A stretch of DNA of 64,000 bases from Allantophomopsis cytisporea (GCA_024752435.1 CP103023.1:1922001-1986000); one strand, 5' to 3'. Shown: positions 36,295-47,601, numbered from the stretch's first letter. Notes: generated from the letters alone by a model not told the origin. Made by a program: numbers and translations.

Positions 36295-37512
36295 ATGGCC
36301 TCTCCCAACGCTAAGGCATACCTGCCACCAGATTTACCGGACGCCGCCATCCACAAAGTATGTCAGAATATCGGGCTACCAGTCCCGTCGTCAATCGAGG
36401 CCATCAGTTCAGAAGCTGCCTATCATAAGGTCTATATCCTACACTTCGCTACAGAGATCACATCTGGGCACCTTGTCCGACCGCTAAGTCACTCGAAAGC
36501 TTGGTATCACAAACCAAGCTTGATTCTGCGAGCAGCTGGGACCCATCTCCAGACCATAAAGACAAGTAATGAGTGCGCAGTGCTCCGGTGGGTTGGGCAG
36601 AACACCAAGATTCCAGTACCAGAGATACTCCATTATGATGATACCAGCAATAATGTTCTTGGATGTGAGTACATGCTTATGACCCGGTTGTCAGGCACGA
36701 CGCTTGACAAGATCTGGAAGAACGCACCAGATGGAGTGCAGATGGACAAAGTGTTAGATCAGATCATTGATATCATGCAAGAGTTGCATAAACACTCTTG
36801 GACTCAGATCGGCCTGCATGAGATTGAAAATGGTGGAGTGACGGACATAGTGCCGGGACCCCTAGTGGATGAGACCATGTGGCAGATACCAGAACTTCAG
36901 AACTTTTGAAAAGGTCGAGTATCCTTCGAAGATCTAAAGGCTTGTAGTCCGTTCGATGGCTATACAGACTGGATAACAGCACAAGTGGAAAGATATCTCT
37001 TTGCCATCTAGCATCATGACACCCTTCAGCCAATGCGTTCCACCGTCCCTCGAACCCAAGAGTATCTTTTGAGTATCCAGAGCCAAAAGGAAAAATTAGA
37101 TAAGACACAGCTTACGCTTGCACATCGTGATCTCCACTTCGGCAATATCCTTTACGACACTTCCACCCAGACAATAACTGGCGTAATCGATTGGGAATTT
37201 GCAGTCGTGGTACCCTTCTCGCGATGGGATCCTAGCAAAGCATTTCTCTGGAATGGTATACAGACAGCGGAAGCTAACCAGGAGAAATATAGTTTGTGGG
37301 AGGTATTATTCAAGAGATGCAAGGAAAGAGGTGTGACCCTCTTCGAAGATGCAAACTTCTCCGGAAAGGCTCAGGAGGACATGCAGTTGGCAGTGAACTT
37401 CCTAAGAGCCATTGTGGAAGTATTACCTAGAGGAGAGGTCGGAAGACCGTGGATAGAATGGAAGGGGAAAATGCTTGATCATGTGAAGCTTGTTTGTACG
37501 AGCGTTGAATAG
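36295..37512 (+). pseudogene. APH-fold phosphotransferase gene with two in-frame stops
   Basis: The frame encodes a choline/aminoglycoside-kinase-like protein of the large fungal APH family, whose members phosphorylate small molecules of mostly unknown identity. The catalytic loop AHRDLHFGNILY and the metal site GVIDWEFA lie in the second half, the N-lobe in the first. The reading frame runs without a shift from 36295 to 37512 (405 residues) but holds TGA at 36907-36909 and TAG at 37009-37011. The 33 codons between them (KGRVSFEDLKACSPFDGYTDW...) still read as conserved protein, and no GT donor removes both stops, so this is more likely a pseudogene than an intron. The first stop sits where a Trp (TGG) would fit and the second where Gln (CAG) would. 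Both would be single transitions. Confidence 0.8.
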
Positions 37513-39250
37513 TCATCACCTGAGCTCGAAAAGGATAAGAGTCTGAACCATTTTATGTGCCCATCTCATTATACAATTGAATTACTTAAACGGTCTTCAT
37601 GTGTGTGATTATAACCTACCTAACCCTTCCATGAGGACCATCGACCTCGCACCCTACGTAGTACTTTCTAAAATCTTACAATTACTTATCGGCCGTCATA
37701 CTCCTTAACTGAGTTCACCATTAATCTGCAGGTGTAGACACCTGCTCACGCTGCTTTTAGTCTCATAGCAGTGAACGTATAGCATTGCTAGGAGAGAGGA
37801 GACACGATAGACCTTTGAGTATTGCGTGTAGAAACGAGCCTAGTATTGTCCGGTCTAGTAGCTACCTAATTGGCTGGTTGCTTATATAGGTATACACTAG
37901 CAGGTCTCAGCCTATTCTTTGGTTCTTACTTGTGCGTTTGTTTGGATAGCAAAATCTTCTAGACGAGACGTTTCTATACAGAAAATTGATCGTATACGTA
38001 GACATTAAGGAAAGTTGAGTTACGTATATCTTTGCTGCCTTCTAAAACGAGTTAATCTAAAAACACAAAGAAAAAGTGGGTTGGATTTACTTTTGATTAT
38101 TAACCATTTCGTTTCTGTCCGAATCTCACACCGCAAAACTTTCGAGTCGCCTCCTCTATGGTAACTTCGGGAACACTACTTGAGCTCGTCAACATAGTTT
38201 CCAACCACTTGAGAGACCTGTGCGAGATTGTCAGTAAGCTTCAACAGAATACCACGAGCCTTTCGTTCCTCTCTTCGTAAGAATGCTCTCTGTAATAGAG
38301 TCATGTACTACTTGTGCGTGTTCTGTCATCTACCAAGTGCGCCTTCTCCAATATAATGCGATGTATCCTTTCTCCTTTGCGATTTCCTATCATGGTGGGA
38401 TATGATTTATTACGTGTATGGGGCTTCTTGGTGTTCTTATCTTATGTGTGAAGTTCACACCAAATTGACGCTTTGAAGCTCTATTCGATATCGTGTTTAT
38501 GTGTATTCAAGTGCATCACGAGGACGAATAAGGATATCTCAATTGCGAACGGAAAAATTACGAACACAACAAAAACCAGCAATATTCCACGCAGTATGTT
38601 CTTAATTGTGATTTCAGTTTCAATTTCTAGTACACAATTGCGCAGTGCGCAATTGCGCGAATACCCTTGTCTGTCAAGCCAGCCTTGTCATTGAAACGCG
38701 CAATTGCGATTTGATGTTTAACGTGTTGGTTCCGCTATATCGACAATACACCGCAAAGACTATCAGAATCATTCTCTCGTCTTTCTATCGTTGTTGGGCA
38801 GCAAATCATCAGTCCTTCATCTTCTAGCTCATACATTATCGCACATTCTCAGCAAACGGCTTCAAACCTCGAAGTTGATTCACATACAAGATTTCTGGAA
38901 TCGCAGTCAACAATAACAATTTGATTTCTAGAAGCCAGGTCTATAACAGCTGACGTCTGAACTTGGAATTGGTAGCAATGTCTAGGTTCGAATGTCCAAT
39001 CCTCTACTTCTCATAGGGGTAGCCTTGGTTATTCTTCGTAGCTGACAACATTCAAAATTACATAGAACAGATCTTGCAGATTTGCAATATCAGCTGTACA
39101 TTCAGCTAGATCCCCAATCTATGCGTCTTTTGGCCACCTTGTCTAGAAAGGCAAGAGCTGAATGATCCTATTCATGATAACGCGGCAGCCACGAATGAAT
39201 ACTTACATGGCTCTGCAATAACCTTCATTGGCGATGAACATGTCACTCCT
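37513..39250. other. Intergenic region with palindrome cluster
   Basis: This 1.7-kb region has no supported gene. It contains the CAATTGCG cluster at 38540-38708 (listed separately) and a 42-codon minus-strand frame at 38304-38176 (MTLLQRAFLRREERKARG...). That frame reads protein-like, is preceded by a possible acceptor AAGTAG and may be the last exon or a relic of an unknown gene. From about 39108 the plus strand is open into the next gene, so an upstream exon of that gene may lie here. Confidence 0.4.
38540..38708. repeat. Cluster of CAATTGCG palindromes
   Basis: CAATTGCG or its palindromic extension occurs at 38540-38547, 38635-38642, 38647-38658 (perfect 12-base palindrome GCGCAATTGCGC) and 38699-38708 (CGCAATTGCG). 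The middle two form a larger dyad with 10-base arms, 38635-38644 and 38646-38655, around one central G. Such a spacing could bind a dimeric regulator, but no target gene is certain; the nearest is the zinc-finger gene at 39251. Confidence 0.55.
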
Positions 39251-42200
39251 ATGCAAACGCCTGATACATCGCTGGTTGGCGGATCTGGTGTAAGAGAATG
39301 GGCTATGTACCCATACTCTCTTCACGAACTTTCACAGGATGCTGACAAGGGCAACAGCACTGGCTGCCGTTTGAAAGATATAATTCCGTATCAGTTACCA
39401 ACGTCTTCTGATGCTTCAACTGCATTGAGACCTATGCAAGGTATGTTAGGCAAAGAGAAATGTTTTACAAGCTTTTTTCATGATCGAGGATCGCCGGTGA
39501 ACTACAGAGGTCCTAATACCGAAAACAAGGAGCGTGGCTTTCGTGTGAACTTCATATCCCAAGGTCCTGCATGGGATACAAACAGCCCCTCTATCACTTT
39601 GTCACCCCCTAGAGAAGCATCATCAGGATCAATGGAGTCGGAGTTCAGCGAATATGACTCAATGATTTTCGGGAGTGGAACAACTTCACTGTCAGGTGAT
39701 CTCGAGAGCGTTTCTCGTGGCATTGAAGGAGATGGTGCATCGACCCAATTGTTTTTTGCAAGTTATGAGAATGACCGGTCGACTCAGTCGGGTGACCGCA
39801 GTCGATTCCGTCAGATCGACCATCGACTACATGATGGTTTGAAACCAGCAAAAAATGGCCTCAACTCACCCCCATATGATTTACAAAGCAACAATCACTT
39901 GCTGCCGGACCCAAATTGTTCGTCATCAGTATCGACATCGTCAGGCTTTTCGTTGGGACGATCAAGCAGAAGCTCGAGTCGAACATCATCTACAAGCCGC
40001 GACAGTAGAGATTTTCGCTCTTTAGAAGGGACCCGTAAGCAAAACGCACGGGTTAGCCCTCGACAAAGCATGTCTGCAAGCTATGTGGGAAACTTGAGGA
40101 CTATGCCCCCACAGAGAACAAATTCAGATAGTCGTGCCGCATGGAGTACCAATAACTACGCTCACTATCTCTCGGCACACAGTCTCACTTCTTCGAGTCC
40201 AACTCATGGCTTGTTTTCAAACAATGCTGAGTTCCACAGTTTTCCTGATCAATTAGAAATATCGGAACAAGCACCTACCGCCCCTTCGCTTCCTATGGAT
40301 GTGAAAAGTACCAATAGCATCCAATATTCCAGAGCAACCTCCAAAGATACGGTTTCGCCTTATCTCGGTACGACAATACCTTCTGAAGATATTGGAGGGG
40401 ATCCAAGTCTTCTCAAGTCCAGTCAACTAGCACCCAATACAGACACTATTACACCTCAAGTAGATCCGGTATTCCAGGTCTCCAACAATATGAACCTACT
40501 GGTCGTAGACGGATCAGAAGATAGTAACTTATCACTGCGGAGGACAGTTGGCTTTCCTAAATTGAATACTAACAGGGGCGATATTTTTGACGAGGAAGCA
40601 AGGCTAATGAAAGAACAAAGTCCTGAAGAATGGTATGAAAAGAAATTGGACTGATTACATTTATCCCCTAACAAAATTATTGAGTAGCCAATCTCCTGAA
40701 ACAACCAGAAACATTTCATCTCAATCGATTGTGATGAGTAGTCCTCAGTCGCATTCAACGGAGAAGACTATATCGAGGAAGGATAACGCCTCTTCAGGAA
40801 ACGGCTCCTCTCGCAAATCAGAGAGCCAAGAAGATAAAAGCAGCTCAACGGAGAGCCCTACATCATCCGAGAGTGATGATGATGATTCTGACTCTGACTG
40901 TGAGTCGGACGATGGTGTCGACATATACAAGATATTCCGTGATTTTAAAACCCTGGAAGACCTAGAGAGGCTACCGGATGCTGCAGGACAAATTCTAGTA
41001 CCAGCGAAAAGAGTTATTGTGGATCAGGTCATGAGAGAATTTTGGACACTGTTTAACTCGGAGTGGGCTGGATCTCCTGCTCCTACACCAGTGACTGTTC
41101 TAATTACGCATCGAGATCCTGAAACAGCTTCTAAGGCTGGCCACCAGCATTCCTCGTCGCCACGACGAGAGAAAGGCAAAAAAAGACTATCGGACGGCAA
41201 CAGCGATGAATCTGAGGATGAAACCTCGAAGAATCGAAAGCGTTCGAAGCAAGAATCAAGTCCAGCAGTAAATCAGAGCTAGTATTTTGCATGTCCATTC
41301 CGAAAACACAACCCTCAGACGTATGGCCTCATAAATTGGCATTCTTGCGCTAAAACGCCACGACAAACAATCTCCCGGTTGAAGTAAGTCATCCTTATGG
41401 GGATTGGATACCAGTTGTTACTAACTATAATTAGGGAACATTTGATGCGAAAGCATCGAATCTGGCAATGTGGACGATGTAAAGTCATTTTCAATTCACA
41501 GCGTTCATATGATATACACTACATGGCAGAGCCTGCATGCGACATCATTCATATTGAACCTAATGGTGTCCAGCTTCCGGCCGAAGGGATTACAGAAGAA
41601 ATGATAAGCTGGCTCAAGATGAAGGGCAAAAGATATCGACAGGAAACCGGCAAGAACTACAGTGAGCAAAGTGAGGAGCAACGTTGGGAAACAATATATA
41701 AGAAACTTTTCCCTCATGATCCTATGCCAAGCCCTTGTAGGTATACTCAAACCTATCTAATTACGTAACTAATATAAAACATCAGACTTTGAGGTACCTC
41801 GAAAAGAGGAGACCGAGTCTCCAAACTCGAGTGCTATTGCTGCGTTTGAAGAATATCGGCGTCAGGTCCTCCCACGAATGGTCCGTGGTGTGATCGAAAC
41901 AGAAATTGAAACGGATTTCGAAACTATCTCTCAGGCCGGGGGTGAACGTCTGATGGGTCGACTCGTGAGTATCATCCAAGACTGCCAGGAAATTAGCTAC
42001 GATCGATATCTTAATGGAGCATCCAGCAATGCTGAGACAAATTCAAATTCTCAACCCGCAAGCCATACTCATATTCCTTTGACAAACGAGCAGCCTAGCA
42101 GTGTAAGCGTTGGAGAATCAACGAATAATCGAGACAAGGGTATCGGGGGTTTCTATATTCTACCAGAAGCAAACAATCATGACTCTGCAAGCCTTCTGCA

Positions 42201-42549
42201 TCATATTCCGGAAAGAATTGCAGGTAACGAAGATCATTCATTAAGCCAGCAACATTCCGTGCCGTCGTCATATGTGATCGACTCTAATAACGGATCAATA
42301 TCTCCAAATCCTATGCACCAATCGAACCAGTCCCGTCAAATAGCGCCTAGAAATCATAGTAGTGTTGTTGATACAGCACAGCTCTTCCCAGATTTCCAAA
42401 ATGTACAAACTCTGGATAACATAGAGAACGAACTTGCAATCCATGACGAGGAAAATCTGATGGAGTTTGATTGGGAATATTTTACTCCGGCAAATTTGGG
42501 AGAGGAGGATTTCAGACTACATGGAAGACAAACTGGAAATGGACCCTGA
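39251..42549 (+). pseudogene. Fungal C2H2-finger regulator gene with in-frame TAG
   Basis: The gene encodes a large Ser-rich protein of a filamentous-fungal family with the finger motif FACPFRKHNP...SRLKEHLMRKHR...CGRCKVIFNSQRSYDIHYMA. Inferred exons are 39251-40632, 40688-41383, 41435-41736 and 41786-42549, in phase throughout, for 1047 codons. The segment VDQVMREFWTLFNSEWAG and the post-finger EEQRWETIYKKLFPHDPMPSPYFEVP are also family landmarks. An in-frame TAG at 41280-41282 sits immediately before YFACPF. No canonical intron of normal size removes it, so the finger half would not be translated: either a nonsense allele or a sequence error. Short of that stop the product would be about 677 residues. 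The 5' end is uncertain because the frame is open from about 39108. The protein is probably a nuclear regulator; targets are unknown. Confidence 0.65.
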
Positions 42550-43233
42550 TATTAACTATACTGTATTTTCAGCCGTTATTTCTATTATAACTTTCCTATA
42601 TTGAATCTTATTTAATCTATTTGATATGATGTTCCGTATTATTAGATTACTTTTATCAACTTGCCAGACGTAGACGACTAAGATACTGACGCTTACTATC
42701 TTTTCCTAATTAATTGAAGTCTCGAACGGGAAATACGTTGTTGATAGTTGCTCTATGCAAGAGCTGTTGGAAGCCTGCATAGCAGCTCATCTGCTTTCAC
42801 TTACTCCAGTCGAATACTTATATTCGACTGAATAACGCGGACCTATTTAATAGCTCACAAAGAATTATCCCTAGGTAGCGAACAAAACTCTTCCGCGAGA
42901 TGTACAAATCCGACAAAAGTCTCGTTTACCAACAAGTATACGCACTTTGTTCGATACAATTGGATATGCTGAAAGAAGTTCCAGAACAATCCTTCTTGTT
43001 GATACATTAGACGAATGTGATCCTGGGCTAGAGCGGGATCAGCTTCTTCGTCTCATACGGCTCCCTGATAGTCCAACTATCCAGAAATTAAGCAAAAGCT
43101 ATTAGAGTTTAAAAGCCAGATGCTCAATTTGGAGCTGAATCTGAAACACTGCGTGACATATCATACTTCACATATATGGCAATGACAATCATTCATTCAT
43201 CCAAGCGTCTACCAGTCTATATCACATATCACT
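42550..43233. other. Intergenic region with NACHT remnant
   Basis: Apart from the NACHT relic listed separately, I see no gene. An ATATTCGACTGAAT-like dyad lies near 42812-42835. Confidence 0.4.
42875..43105 (+). pseudogene. NACHT/STAND ATPase remnant
   Basis: A short frame closed by stops on both sides reads NKTLPRDVQIRQKSRLPTSI, then RTLFDTIGYAERSSRTILLV directly followed by DTLDECDPGLERDQLLRLI. The ILLVDTLDEC part is the Walker B region of fungal NACHT (NLR-like) proteins, which act in non-self recognition and programmed cell death. The Walker A part and any C-terminal repeats are missing in the flanks, so this is a fossil fragment of about 75 codons. Confidence 0.55.
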
Positions 43234-44930
43234 ATGACTCCAGTGCAGCAACGTGTGTATAGCATCCTTAATTATATCAGTGGTGCTATTCCTCATGTCA
43301 GGAACAAAGCTTCTATAAAACGGCAGCTGCTGAACGAACGTCTCAATTCACAGAAAGGACATATTCTTTCCATGAACAAAGAAAATGTGCCGCGAGTCTT
43401 TCGTCCCTCTCAGATATCCGCTGGTGATAACCGACACGGTTTTGAGGCGGGGCCGATAACAATCACTCGCACCATCTTTCCCGACATCGCATCATCATGG
43501 AACGCTTATCGCACACCATATCATCAATCATTCTTAACATCACTGCCAACTATATCCTTCGGCTTCAAACAAAAAATGCCCTTCAAAAACATGGCAGGAG
43601 ATCACCAAACAGTGGGCATTTTGTCCATTGGTGATATGGGAGTAGGTATTGCGAAGCTTCTGATCGCTCATGACTATCGCGTCGTCACGAATATCTCCGG
43701 CCGAAGGTAAGCTAATTCAAAGTTCATATATTGATATGCTCGCAAAATTTGAATGATGGAATCATTTCTCCTTTGAAGTACTCCTAAGTTCTCTTACTCA
43801 TGTCTTTTTCGTGGAAGACATTATGGTAGTGTTAGAGATCGCCTTTATTGTGGTCATTGTCAAATCGTCAATCACAAGTGATCAGTATCAGAATGATTCA
43901 TAAATCGATTTTCTGAGCAGACACATCTCTAAATATAATGAACGCTTCTCTGTCGCTAAGAACTTCAATACTTCATCCGATCCCAAAGCTTTTCCGGTCA
44001 TTTCGAAGACTGAAAGAATCCTTTCGTCTCGTCCATTTTCATCAACTAATGTATCTTAGTCAAGACACCCATGATCGAGCAAAAGCAGCGAATATCGAGA
44101 CTGTCTCAACAGACAAAGACTTCGTTGAGGCGAGTGATTATATTCTCTCCATTGTCCCACCACGTGACGCCTATTCAACGGCAGAGCGTATTACCACAGC
44201 TATTTCGGCTACAGCCCGCCAGAAGCCTTTGTATTACCTGGATCTCAATGCTATATCCCCTCATACCGCACGCACCATAGAGACCCTCTTCGTCCCTTAC
44301 TCTTCTATCAAATTTCTTGATGGAGGAATCATCGGGGGACCACCCAGCAAACCCTCTGGAGCTCCTAGCGCCACTAACGTCTCAGTCAATAGCAGCTCTT
44401 CAACTGGATGGCTTCGTCCAAGCATACCAGTGTCAGGACCCACTAAGCTATCATCTACTGAAGCTGGCAGCCGTCTTGCGGAAACACTTGCTATCAGACA
44501 CATCGCTGATACTATTGGCCCAGCCAGTGGCCTGAAGATGTGTTTTGCAACAACTACCAAGGGATTTACTGCGTTGTGTATCCAGGCCTTCACTACTGCT
44601 CAACAGCTAGGTGTACTACCAGAACTGCAGGCGGAGATGGAGGGTAGAGTCCCTACTCTGTATGCTGCTGCAAAAAAATCGGTGCCATCTATGTGTCCAA
44701 AGGCATATAGGTGGGTGAAGGAGATGGAGGAAATTGGGGAGACGCACGAGAAAGATGGAGGGTTCGAAGCGGGGTTATTCAAGGGTGTAGCAGGCGTGTA
44801 TAGAGATGTTGAGGAGAGTATACTTGGAGAAGAGAAAACCGAGAGAAGGAAGAGAGGGCGCGATATAAACGATGTTGCAGAGATTCTGAGTGAGAGCTTG
44901 AAGAAGAGAAAGGTTGAGAGCCTGAAGTAG
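43234..44930 (+). CDS. NAD-binding 6-phosphogluconate dehydrogenase-like protein
   Basis: This is a predicted beta-hydroxyacid dehydrogenase-type oxidoreductase; the physiological substrate is not known. Exon 1 ends at 43706 and exon 2 is 44060-44930. The Rossmann motif TVGILSIGDMGVGIAKLL is in exon 1. Exon 2 gives SQDTHDRAKAANIETVSTDK, DYILSIVPPRDA, LYYLDLNAISP, DGGIIGGPP and the C-terminal domain GPASGLKMCFATTTKGFTAL, ending with a basic tail. Starting at 43234 the protein has 447 residues; starting at 43576 (MPFKNMAGDHQT) it has 333 and would match the usual length better, so the first 114 codons may be 5' UTR or a targeting extension. The intron (353 bp) is unusually long for this window. 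Confidence 0.85.
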
Positions 44931-45138
44931 ATACAGGTCATGACATAGATGAGAGTTAGGTCACAATCCAAAACGCAAGAATTCAATTCAGGGAAGTACT
45001 TCTTTAGACTATTCTACCAAGAAACCTTATAAATATCATACTCCAACATGCTAGTGAAGTATGTAGTAACCACCAATATACGCCAAATTCAGATTGGTAA
45101 TTGAGACTGCCTTAAAATGAAACAGGTATCCATCACCC

Positions 45139-46197
45139 CTACTCCTGTGACGTATCACTTCCTGCACGACGAAATGACTTTAGGAACTCGTTTTCGTTTC
45201 CTTTCTCCCTACTCTTCTCTTCTTCTTCGACCTTGTAGTCAGAGTTGGCGCGGACCTGAGACTCCTTGAAAAGCTTCGGCATGACCCTTGTGTGACCACG
45301 GATTTCGATCTCATTATTGTGCTCCTTACACTTATAGATGAAGTAACCATGCATCTGCGTGTAGGCTGGATCCTTCCATAGTTCTGGGTCGACCTCGACG
45401 ATCTGCTTTTCCGGCTTCCCAACATCGATCCAAGAAAAGCAGCGCCACTCGTAGTGGGGCAAAGAGATACAAGAAATCTTTTCCATCTTTGTGTTTGGAG
45501 CCATTCGACGAATGCCGGCAGGGAAGTCCTGGTTGTCTCTCATATGGCAGAGGAGCTGAAAAGCAGGGTGATTGGTATCCATTGGCTTTTGTACACGGAC
45601 GGCTTTATGATTGCGACAGCAAATAAACTCCTGGAGTTTGGGAGCAGATGAAGGTATAAAAGGATCTGGAGCTGAAATCCGAACATGGCCTGTGTTTGGC
45701 GGGTCAACAGACATTGCAGACGATGGACGGTTGTTCTCGGTCACATCTGGGGACACATTGGTCTTAGTAGTCACCAAAGCGCCCGCAATGGGGTCCGCGG
45801 AGTTCTTAGCATCGTCCATAGAAGTATCCATGTTCTCTGAGGTATCAGGCTCTTGGGAATCCGCAGCTTGTTCCCAGGATGTATCAAGCATGGCTGTAGT
45901 AATGATGGGGACAATTCTTGGAGACTTCAAGATGTTTGAAGCTGAGACAGCGTGAGTTCGTTTGTGAATGTGAGTGTCCGAGAGAGCTGGAAGCTTCGTG
46001 ACTGCTTCTTGAAGACTAGCCGTTTCTAAAGTGACTGCGGCGAAACTGCGAGAGGCGCGGCCTAATGGTCCAGCAAGCTGCGCTTCAAACTCCTCATCAT
46101 ATAACGCCGAGCGGCGTCTACGATGGACGGGCTCTGGTATCTCAACCTCATACTTGAGGCTACGGTACCCACATGGTCTTGGCCAACCTTCAGCCAT
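45139..46197 (-). CDS. Conserved-looking protein of unknown function
   Basis: A single open frame encodes 352 residues. I do not recognise a domain. The N-terminus has a basic PVHRRRRSALYDEE segment that could be a nuclear localisation signal. The middle (residues about 100-170) is low-complexity and acidic. The C-terminal half (residues about 180-330) looks folded, with clustered cysteines and aromatic residues (FICCRNHKAVRV, HMRDNQDFPAGIRRMAP, ISLPHYEWRCFSWIDVG, HGYFIYKCKEHNNEIEIRGH). The regularly spaced Cys/His pairs might bind metal, but this is a guess. It lies tail-side to the dehydrogenase-like gene, 208 bp away. Confidence 0.75.
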   Translation of the reverse strand: MAEGWPRPCGYRSLKYEVEIPEPVHRRRRSALYDEEFEAQLAGPLGRASRSFAAVTLETASLQEAVTKLPALSDTHIHKRTHAVSASNILKSPRIVPIITTAMLDTSWEQAADSQEPDTSENMDTSMDDAKNSADPIAGALVTTKTNVSPDVTENNRPSSAMSVDPPNTGHVRISAPDPFIPSSAPKLQEFICCRNHKAVRVQKPMDTNHPAFQLLCHMRDNQDFPAGIRRMAPNTKMEKISCISLPHYEWRCFSWIDVGKPEKQIVEVDPELWKDPAYTQMHGYFIYKCKEHNNEIEIRGHTRVMPKLFKESQVRANSDYKVEEEEKSREKGNENEFLKSFRRAGSDTSQE

Positions 46198-46851
46198 TGT
46201 GAGCTATCCTTCACTGAGCAATCAAGTGTTCTGATAATCTCCTGTGGAAAGCCGAAAGGTGATTATGTAGATGAGCAAATCGAACAGTCGGTAACAACAG
46301 AAGGATTGGAATAGTGAAAGCACGATCAGGATGACTAGAACGGGTTCTCAAGACGTGAAACAGAATGAGAATTCACATATAGGCCAAGCAACGGCGTCGA
46401 AGAAGTGTGTCTTCCTCACTTCGGTTGCTTCTTATCCGGGAACGGTTTAGCGTCAATGTGGTCCATTGTGCGAGAGATAATGACAGTGTTAAAACGAGTC
46501 ATATTCATAGGAAAGGTTCCAATAATGAATTATGTATTCGGAGTAAGATCGTCGTTATCCAGGCTCGACAGTGAGGTTCGAACTTGGAGAGCCACCACTA
46601 ATCTCAGCTCTTCATGCGAACATGGATCTTGTCTTCAAGTTAACAGACATACTATTTGAGTGGGAGAATAGAATCCCAGTATAGAGAACCTCCATTTGTT
46701 TAGCTACCAATCCATATGCTTCTTTGGTGGTGCAGATAAATTGACCTTGCTGTCCATATTGACCACAAACTCCAAGCAATGCTCCAGAACGCCATGTAGT
46801 TACCCCTGAAGTCCGTTCCATATACCACCAGCTCACAAGAAGACATCAAGA
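46198..46851. other. Intergenic region
   Basis: This stretch contains the upstream region of the unknown gene and the 3' flank of TRS31. Small frames only; no RNA gene seen. A B-box-like GGTTCGAACTT at 46575 lacks a matching tRNA structure. Confidence 0.5.
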
Positions 46852-47601
46852 TCAAGGCTTTCCCAAATATTCCTCCCTTTCCACAACCTCCGGTTGGAAC
46901 TTCACTAAGAACACCGTTCGCCCAGGCCACATCTCTCCCTCACCCTCCTTTCCCACACTATGAGCTGTAACTCTTGCGGGAAATCCTGCGCCATCACAGA
47001 CGCCTTCAATAATACCCGCAACAAAAGCAGCACAATTGAGTTGGTTCATTTCCTTTGGCACACTGATATACGCATTGACTAATGGCTCGTTGTCTGAAAT
47101 CATATATTCATCAGGTGTTTCCGGGTTCGCGGATTTCTCGAGCGCATCGGCAGGGCGCGAGAACAGGTGTTTCCAGACAGTCGTGTGGATGAATTGTAGT
47201 AGTGCAATGATGTTGAGGGGTCGGAGCGAGGTGCGAGGGGGCTCGCGGTATAGGAGAAGGTCAAGGAGCTTGAGGCCTATAGGATGGCCTTGGTTATTCA
47301 ATCTGTAGAGTATAATACATTAATCACCACACTTGTGACCACGGAGCTGGTGTTATATATTGAGAGGGGCTGACCGTTTCTCGAGATCCTGGATGCCTGT
47401 GACACGCTTCTGTGCATAGCTGACCATCTCTCCAAAGAGGTAGGCAAAGCTGGCCTGGCTTAGTTCTTGTGTGCGACTGCGGTTCAGCGGTCGGTGGTAG
47501 ATGGTCTTCCCTGTCGAAGGGTATTTCAGGGCTGGGGGACCTCGCTGGGATGGTGGAGGTTGGCTGCTCATTGCAGGCTTTACGGGTTGTGAGGAAGCCA
47601 T
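46852..47601 (-). CDS. TRS31: TRAPP complex subunit Trs31 (TRAPPC5)
   Basis: Trs31 is a core Bet3-fold subunit of TRAPP, the Rab1/Ypt1 exchange factor acting at the ER-Golgi. Exons are 47601-47375 and 47302-46852 (72-bp intron, donor GTCAGC), giving 225 residues. After a Pro/Ser-rich N-terminal tail, landmarks are SRTQELSQASFAYLFGEMVSY, then QDLEKRLNNQGHPIGLKLLDL across the intron, then LLQFIHTTVWKHLFSRPADA and NQLNCAAFVAGIIEGVCDGAGFPARVTAH. All are in the order found in Trs31. The insert SANPETPDE lies at the usual fungal position. Confidence 0.93.

Noticed and set aside
38984..38998. tRNA B-box-like GGTTCGAATGTCC
   Set aside because: No matching A box or cloverleaf upstream.
46570..46590. 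tRNA B-box-like GGTTCGAACTT
   Set aside because: No A box at the right distance and no acceptor stem could be folded around it.
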